64,000 nucleotides of DNA from Desmodesmus armatus (Eukaryota > Chlorophyta > Chlorophyceae > Sphaeropleales > Scenedesmaceae): NCBI GenBank assembly GCA_007449985.2, contig VIIQ02000589.1, forward strand, positions 620,001-684,000, read 5' to 3'. Every line of letters starts with the position of its first letter. Positions within the stretch are counted from its first letter, which is position 1. The notes beneath the pieces are model-generated. The model worked only from the letters and a program-made list of their open reading frames with translations, was not told where the DNA came from and ran no database searches. Shown here piece after piece: positions 57,338-64,000 of this stretch. The translations under genes were made by a program, and so were the position numbers.

Positions 57338-60324
57338 TCATGTTCTGTCGTCCCCGAGGGCCAGCCCTGCCATGTTGGGAGGCTCCTGTGTGCTGAGGGG
57401 CTGCTCATTCCCCCTGGCAGCTGCCTCCGCCTTGGCAGCAGCAGGGCCCCCTCCTAACTTGGCCTCCTGCAGCTGCATGGGGCAATAAAAACGACAAACA
57501 TAAAAAAGGTTCAGGATTGAGGGTTTAGGGTGTAACCCGACAACAAAACAATTTGCTGACAATTTGCACAACCAAATCAAGCGCAAAATGAAACAAATGC
57601 AAAACCCCAGAACAGCCCACCTGCATGGTAGCGGTCCAGGCCTTGCCAGTGACCCAGGGGTGGTCGGCGGCGGGGTGTGGTGTGGGCTTGGTGGCGGCCC
57701 AGTCTGCGCGTGACTCACGGATCTTGCCTGTGTCGAGGTTGAACATCTTGTCACGCTCCTGTAGCAGTGCTGGGTCCAGCTGACCATCTGCTGTGAAGGA
57801 CATCATCAGCTGAGGGGGACCTGCAGGGCAGCAGGCAGGTGCCTTAAGTTTAGGGTTTCAGACGGCAGAATTTCGGTGGGCAATGTCATTGATGTGTGGT
57901 AACTGTGGGCGCCGTGCTCTAAGAGCAGAGAACTGTTGAAGTGGTTTGTTGCCAAATGAGTACTGGTGGCATGTCATTTGCGTTGGACTGGGGTGTGTGC
58001 GTTGCAGACAACTTGGCAGCATGCGTCCGCCTAGGCTACATTGCAGAGCATGCACACTTTTCCACATTGGGTTGGTGGTCACCGACCAGCTGAGCCATGC
58101 AAGGTATGCACTGCCGACCCTTCATCGTCAAAGACATAAAATTTTTATTGCTGACTCACCCAGGGGCAGCTCATGGCCAAGGTCCACCTGCCAGAAGTGC
58201 CTGCAGCACACACACAAGCAAGGCCGCCAGCAGAATGGGCAGGCAACTAGTTGCCAGTACTGTCGGTGGCTGCAAGGCGGTGTTCATGTCGCAAGATAGC
58301 CCATGCACCCTCTGCATGATCACACCAGTGCCATGCCCCTCGCCAAATTGCACATTGTAACCAAAAACATCAAGCCAGCTTCTGTCGCGCTCAAAAGGTG
58401 CAGCAGGACCCTGCCCAGGCCACGCCTGTTGCTGCTGCTGCTGCTGCCCCAAAAAAGCCTTGAACTGTTCAACTGCTTGAAGCAGCTGCTGGGCATTGCA
58501 TGCTGCGACGAGCGGGTTGCGCATGTGCCAGACAAGGCTTCAACATGACCAACCAAAGTTTCAAAGACATTTTGCAGCCAGACTGTACGCCAACTTTATG
58601 GGCGCCTCAGGCCCTAGCAGGCCCTAGTAGGCAGCCCTGATAAGCTTTGACCCACCATGTCTTGCCGTATGTGTCAATGAGCTTCTCAGCGTCCAGGTTC
58701 ATGGCAGCTATAGGCAAGCCCAGGGCTGCCAGCTGGCCACTGGTAACCTGTGGGGCAGAGGCCAAGCAAGCAGCACACAGATCAACAACAAAACAGCACA
58801 AGTACATAGTGGCACTGCTACCAGCCTCTGGGGCCTGACGCACTGTGGGCCATGCGCAGCCAGCCTTCAAAAGGGTTACACTCTCACGACATGCCGATAT
58901 CTGTCACAGGGTGCATGACTACCATGTTGCCGCAGCGCTGCCCTGCTTCCGTGGCGGTGCTGCCTCAGGGCAGTGCCAGATGTGCATCTGGCTTATGCAT
59001 CTGCATCTGCAGTTGCCATGCGCATGGCAAGGCCGGCTCACCTCATACACATGGCTGTGCCAGTACTTGCGTAATGGGCGTGATGCATACAGCGCAATGC
59101 AGAGCAGCGTGGGGCATGCCAGCATGCTAATCATACTGTTGGCAGGGCCGGCTCACCTCATACACATGGCTGTGCCAGTATTTTTTTCTCCTCATCTGGC
59201 AGGCCCTCAAACAGCCGCCTGCTGATGATGTACTCAACACCTGTGAGGCACAGCACGGCATTGCACATGTCTCACGGCGTGGACTGACAGCTGATCAGTC
59301 GCAGGCTGGCACTGCAGTTGTGGGGACCAGTGCGCTTAGCCATGGCAGGCATGTGCCACCGCCTATTAGTAGTACCAGGCCCTTCTGTTGCAACAGAAAC
59401 CACTCTTGCATTGCGGATCGCCGCGGTGGCATCCTGAAGAAAACCTCGGATGCACCTTGTTGCCCCTTGGGAACAAACCTGGGCCTGGAGTACGGTAACA
59501 GCAAATGCTGCAAACACTGGCACTGCTTGCGCAATGCATGCTTCGATTGCTGCCAAGCACACGACCACCAAGCACCATAGCCGAGCTCACCTATCAGTCG
59601 TGCATTCTTCTCCCCGCTGTCATAGATCAGGCACTGTCGCATCTCCTCATTCACGTGCGAGCAGTAGTGGTGGGCACGCACCTGAGGCAGGTATACACGA
59701 TTCAGCATGGTTCCAGAAGACTGCTGTGTGTGTCAAGCCACTCTTGCCATGGCAGTGTGCATGCCCATGCAATAGGCTTCTGTGACAGAATGAGGCACCA
59801 GACCAACTTACTCTTGCACAGGCTGAGCAAAGCGTAGCATGAACGGCAGATTTGGCAGCTGCATAGCTTGCAATTTGTGGCTTCTTTTCTGTGGCACCAA
59901 CTGCTGGCCATAACACACCTGTCTTGTGGTGTCATGTGCATAGCAGTGGAAGGCACAGACGTGCTGGCATATCTTGCCCAGGGGCTTGAAGTCCTGGAAG
60001 GTGGATGTGGCTGTGTTGATCAGCTTCTGGCCCATGCTGATGGGCTCGCCGGGAGCAGGCCCTGGGCCAGCTGGTGCAGGGGTGGCCTGCGATGCCTGGG
60101 GGCCATGATCGAATCAAAGAGCAAGAGGGGGGGGGGGGGGGGTGGAAACGCTCAGGCCCTGAGGGCATGTGGGGTGACAGTGCGTGGCACCAATTCGAAT
60201 GTGTGTGGAGTGCACAAGCAGTGTGTGAATCAATGTGGCATGAGAGGCAGCCTGGGAAAGCCAACTAGGGTGTGTGTGGTCACCTGCCCTGGCAGTCCAG
60301 TCATACCTTGGATGATTCAGACAT
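57338..60324 (-). CDS. Oil body-associated protein (OBAP, DUF1264 family)
   Basis: Eight exons: 60324-60307 (MSESSK), 60095-59919, 59681-59591, 59240-59157, 58747-58656, 58200-58160, 57820-57621 and 57466-57338, about 276 aa. Family blocks appear in order: [108 protein letters not shown] and [20 protein letters not shown]. Plant OBAPs locate to seed lipid bodies and help keep them stable; a lipid-droplet role in an oil-storing alga is inferred. In exon 59240-59157 a run of seven A (minus strand) where six are needed puts YWHSHVYE one base out of frame. The C-terminal 43 residues (Ala/Gln-rich) are an algal extension. It is divergent with the gene at 60578. Confidence 0.92.
59031..59180 (-). 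repeat. 35-bp direct repeat: partial exon duplication in the OBAP gene
   Basis: Bases 59031-59065 and 59146-59180 are identical. The right copy is the end of the exon 59240-59157 with its GTGAGC donor (YWHSHVYE coding). The left copy is a second YWHSHVYE plus donor within the following intron, preceded by aag, which could act as an acceptor. Confidence 0.9.
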
Positions 60325-60577
60325 GGCTTATCAGCTGTCGCTGAGTACAGGAAACGCTAATATGTGCGATGATGCGTGACTGAGGTTGTTCCGAAGCACG
60401 CGTGCGTAGAAAGGAACCAGTCTCGAGAGCGGTTTAGAGGCTGTAGCACTGGTGCAATCAGCCTAGACGACATAAATCAGTGAAACGCAAGCATACGTTT
60501 CTTGAATCGTGAACAACACCCCAACGGCAAAATACGTCACCACTTGGGGTCAAATTTCCAACAGCCAGGCCGGCAAC
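60325..60577. promoter_or_regulatory. Divergent promoter region of OBAP and the membrane-protein gene
   Basis: Only about 250 bases separate the two start codons, the tightest divergent pair in the window. No defined motif was recognised. Confidence 0.45.
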
Positions 60578-63500
60578 ATGGCACTCTCAACCAGCAGTCA
60601 GTGCAGAATACATTCCAACAACTTCAACAAACCCCTGGTGGCACAGACACGGCCCCTACTTGCAGGCCCAGGGCACCTCAAACCTGCTACTGCTGTTCGC
60701 AACCTCTCTTTTGTCTTGGACAGCTCTTCAGACGATAGCTGCGATGCCCTAGACAGTGAAGACCTGGTGTATTCCGCTATACCTCTCAGGCGTGCAGCAG
60801 CTGTGCAAACAGCACAGTACACTCTCCAGCACAGGCAGCCAGTACCTTGGCAGCAGCTCAGCCTAGCAGCAGCAGAGCGCACGTACCCATGGGTAGCAGC
60901 AGCGTACTTTGCAGCAGCTGCTGGTCTCATTGCAGCACCTCAACAATCACTGGAGCTGCTGTTCGGATCCTCAGCTGCAGCAGGGGACCCCCTGCTGATC
61001 ACGAGCTTCATGCAGCTGCTTGGTGGTGCCTACCTCCTGCAGGGTGCCACAGCAGTGATCGTCAAGGTGTGAATCCTTCAGTGCAGCAACATGTAGAGGC
61101 AGCAGTTGCATGGACATGTAGACGTTAGCTGTAGCTAGGTGGATCATGGGCTATCTGCCCCTACCTTTCTGTAGCGCACAGAGCAGATGCTGGAGCCTCA
61201 TGGTGCTGAGGTGCTGGGGCTTCTAGCACGGGGTTCTGCATGGCAGTTCTACCGACACAATTGACGAGTGCATTGTGTGATGTACAGCCGTCTGCATGAG
61301 CGTTCAGCACTGCTGAAAGTGCTGACACCATGTCGTCTGTCCTGCAGGGGTGTGCTGAGCGCGGTCAGCTGCATGGCACCACCTGCCAGCGTATGCTGCT
61401 GGCCAGCCTGCTGGCCATGACAGGCAACATCATGGCGCTCGGCAAGGTGGGCTGGCATGGACAGTACCCAGACCTTTACTGATATTCTGAGTACTCCCCC
61501 ATGCTTGCCGATCATGCCTATAATTGAACATGTGCAAAGGGCAGTGCAACCGCAAAGGGCAGTGCAACTGTACGGTACAGTTGCACGACAGCAAGTGCCT
61601 ATCCAACAGACAGTGTCAGACAGTTCACAAACAGCGGGCGGCTGCTGTGCCTGACTATTGACAGAACAGTAGCTGGTGTATGTTGCTGGCAGGACAGCAG
61701 CTGACTACTCACTGCACTGATGGTGTACCTGTGCTGCAGGTTGCTGTTGGCGCTGCCTCTGCAGCTCCTGCACTGTGGCTGTCAGTGCTGCTGGCAACCT
61801 TCTGTGCCCATGTGGCCTGCCACTTGCCACACCACCCATGGTTTCTTGTGAAGGTTCTGTGGCCAGTTGCCACAACCATGGTCATCACAGACCTGTTCCA
61901 GCTGCTGCCAGCAGTGATGGTGAGGCCTTGTTGGGTGGCACAGGTGCTGCCAGTGGGATTGCCTTTCTTGGCACTACTCAAGCATGGCTCAGCACAAGGT
62001 GCGCATGCATAGATATAAGCTTTGTGCTACGTTTTACTAAAGCGTAGTAGTAGTAGTACTGATTATAAGACTCACATCACAGGGCATGGGACTTACAGGT
62101 GCTGACGTGTGCATGCAGGCGGGCTCAGGCGGTGTGCTGGGGGCGGGCCGGCTACAGGCCATGCTGGCTGCACTGCTGTCTGTCAAGATCATCAGCAAAC
62201 TGTCAAGGTGTGCTGATTCCTCAGTCCTGCTGACTCTGACCCTTGGGTGCACATGACAGGTTGCAGGACTGGGATAGCATATAGCTGACCGAAGTGTGCT
62301 ATCATATGGCCTGCCGCACCCAGAGGCTTTGGCTTTTGCTAAGCAGCACCTCTGCAAGGGGGTCTCCATTGACAAACTGCTGCATTCTCAACAGACGCAC
62401 AGTGGCGCGCAGTGCCACAGCGTGGTGATTGTGACGGCTGATAATACTGAGTCACTTTTGTTCCTGCAGAGTGGCAGCCGGCGCTGCTCCCCGGGTGTTC
62501 AAGCGGCTGATGGGACCTGCAGGCAGCTGGCTGGCCAAGCGCAGCACACGCCTGCTGCCGCTGCTGGCTCGGCGGCTGGGTGGCGCAGCACCAAAGATCA
62601 CCAGGTATCACAGCTGCGGCAGGCAAATGGTGTTGAGGCCTCATGGTGGCCCGTTTGGCTCGGCATGCGCATGCTGGCTAATTAATTGCGGCCTATACTC
62701 AGCACATTTACAAGCTGCCACACGTACGCCAGTGAATGATTTGCTGCCAAAAAATCAGTGTCACAAGTGAAATCCGAACCTGTTGGCCGGCTGACATTTT
62801 CCTGCAGGTTGGGAGGCCGCCTCGCTGGGCGCATGGCGCCCCGCTATGCCAAGGACCAGTTTGTCGGCCGCACCATGCACATGGCCTTCCATGATGCTGA
62901 CACAGGCATGACACAGACGGTGGCCAAGTGAGTGCGTGGCTTCAGCCTGAGCTGAGCACGTGAACGCTGTTTCTCCTGGAGTAGTCACGTGCACGCCTGC
63001 ATGCAACACAGTGTCTGTTGACTGTGGAACAAAGCAAGATGTGTCTTGAATTGATTATCACTTCTGTGTGCTGGAGGCCCTTGAAGTGAACACGGCTGTG
63101 TGTCTGCTGCTGCAGGAGCATCGACCTGCTGCCCCCCAAGACCCCCGCTGGCATCGTTTACACAGTCCTGATGGTCCTGCAGCTGGCCATGGTTGCAAAT
63201 GCATACTGCCCAAGCTTGCTGTTCAGGTTACCAGTGATGGAGGCAGCAGGTGCAGCGTCAGCAGCAGGGGTTCAACTCACACAGGCTGCCGCAGGAGTTG
63301 CTGCAGCCACAGCAGCAACAGAGGCAGCCGCCGCCAGCGTCACAGCAGCTGCAGCAGCGGAGTTGGCAGTGGGTGTCAGTGATCCTGTGCTGCGGCTGAT
63401 CAAGTATGCCTGGGGCTCTGGTTTCTTCATTGCCGCCTTTGGGTTCAACTGCCTGAAGACAGCAGCAGACCGCCACCACTCCTGGGCCCCACAGAACAGG

Positions 63501-64000
63501 TGCGGGTCATGGAGCTTGCGCAGCATCTGCCAGCTGCTTTGGTGGCCACCAACAAGCAGCTGCTCAAGCGCTTGTACTGTTCGGCCCGTTCAGCGCCCAT
63601 AACTAAGCCTCATAGCTAGCTGTCATAGCAGCGCTAGCGCTAGCGCCGTGCACTACTAGTAGTACTAGGTGTGCATACTTGCCAGGTCGGCATGCTTCAA
63701 GCCCTCGGAGGCGACTCATCGACAACACCTGGTGCTGCCCACTGACTTGAAGGCCCTGTCCCACTGTGTCTGCAGGCATCTGGCGGCAGCCCTGGCAGCA
63801 ATGCAGGCCGTCACAGCCTGGGTGCTTTTCACGGGCATGCGGGCTGGTGCAGTCATAGCCGGCCCCTACACATGGGGCAGCCTCAGCCTGGCAGCTGCCG
63901 GGGCGTGCTTCTGTGCTCACCAGGCTGCCACCAGCACCAGCGCCAGCGCGCAGCAGTGGGCAGGCAGCGCGGCAAACTCGGCAGCAGGCAGTGTCTTATC
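60578..64000 (+). CDS. Unrecognised Ala-rich multi-pass membrane protein, 3' end beyond the window
   Basis: Eight exons fit in phase: 60578-61066, 61348-61446, 61740-61919, 62119-62207, 62470-62604, 62808-62927, 63116-63499 and 63776 to the edge. ATG 60578 (MALSTSSQCRIHSNNFN) opens a Ser/Asn/Arg-rich stretch that could be a plastid transit peptide. Then come hydrophobic helices at YPWVAAAYFAAAAGLIAA, TSFMQLLGGAYLLQGATA, MLLASLLAMTGNIMALG, LWLSVLLATFCAHVACHL and WPVATTMVITDLFQLLP, a basic amphipathic middle (RVFKRLMGPAGSWLAKRSTR) and further helices around GIVYTVLMVLQLAMVANAY and the last exon. No catalytic motif is seen. A possible alternative exon at 61175 (RTEQMLEPHGAEVLG) did not fit the phase. 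Function unknown. Confidence 0.7.

Noticed and set aside
61175..61250. Candidate exon RTEQMLEPHGAEVLG in the membrane-protein gene
   Set aside because: No donor gives a phase compatible with the next exon at 61348; it may be an alternative exon but was left out.

Overview
This window looks like nuclear DNA of a green alga, probably a core chlorophyte. The genes are intron-dense: 28 exons fit one gene, most donors are GTGNG and most acceptors are TGCAG. GC content is moderately high and the proteins carry many Ala, Gln, Ser and Gly tracts. The gene set mixes general eukaryotic genes (TRAPPC2, DRE2, CCDC174, a PPIP5K inositol pyrophosphate kinase) with plant/algal ones (a plastid-type EamA transporter, an oil-body-associated protein, a carotenoid oxygenase). 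No bacterial operon signs, rRNA, CRISPR or recognisable transposase gene were seen. All exon models were built by eye from GT..AG signals. I accepted them where the reading phase carried across every junction and the joined protein matched a family I know.

Layout, left to right: (1) 207-401, minus, first exon of a mitochondrial M16-type peptidase, probably MPP-beta/QCR1. (2) 1024-3592, minus, CCDC174-like. (3) 3894-6560, plus, EamA transporter with a duplicated Cys motif. (4) 7192-8973, minus, secreted Gly/His-rich protein. (5) 9427-14431, minus, carotenoid oxygenase. (6) Two divergent unrecognised genes, 16586-17107 minus and 17620-19112 plus. (7) 20959-22002, minus, TRAPPC2. (8) 22375-24254, minus, DRE2/anamorsin. 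(9) 24689-39114, plus, PPIP5K/VIP. (10) 41646-49159, minus, and 49644-54821, plus, a head-to-head pair of ionotropic glutamate-receptor-like (GLR) channel paralogues. The minus copy has an oppositely oriented Pro/Gly/Tyr-repeat gene in one intron and a putative inverted-repeat mobile element in another. (11) 57338-60324, minus, oil-body-associated protein. (12) 60578 to the window edge, plus, an unrecognised Ala-rich multi-pass membrane protein.

The most interesting part is 41.6-54.8 kb. The two GLR genes are clearly paralogous, share several exon boundaries and lack the N-terminal domain of animal and land-plant receptors, yet each carries apparent coding lesions. The plus copy has an in-frame TAG in the first membrane helix. 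The minus copy has a 2-base frame break before the last helix and a frame break in the signal peptide. Similar 1-2 base breaks occur at homopolymers in three other genes, with a further frame switch in the PPIP5K gene, so assembly error is a serious alternative to real decay. Apart from the shared paralogy of the GLR pair, neighbouring genes show no obvious functional link.
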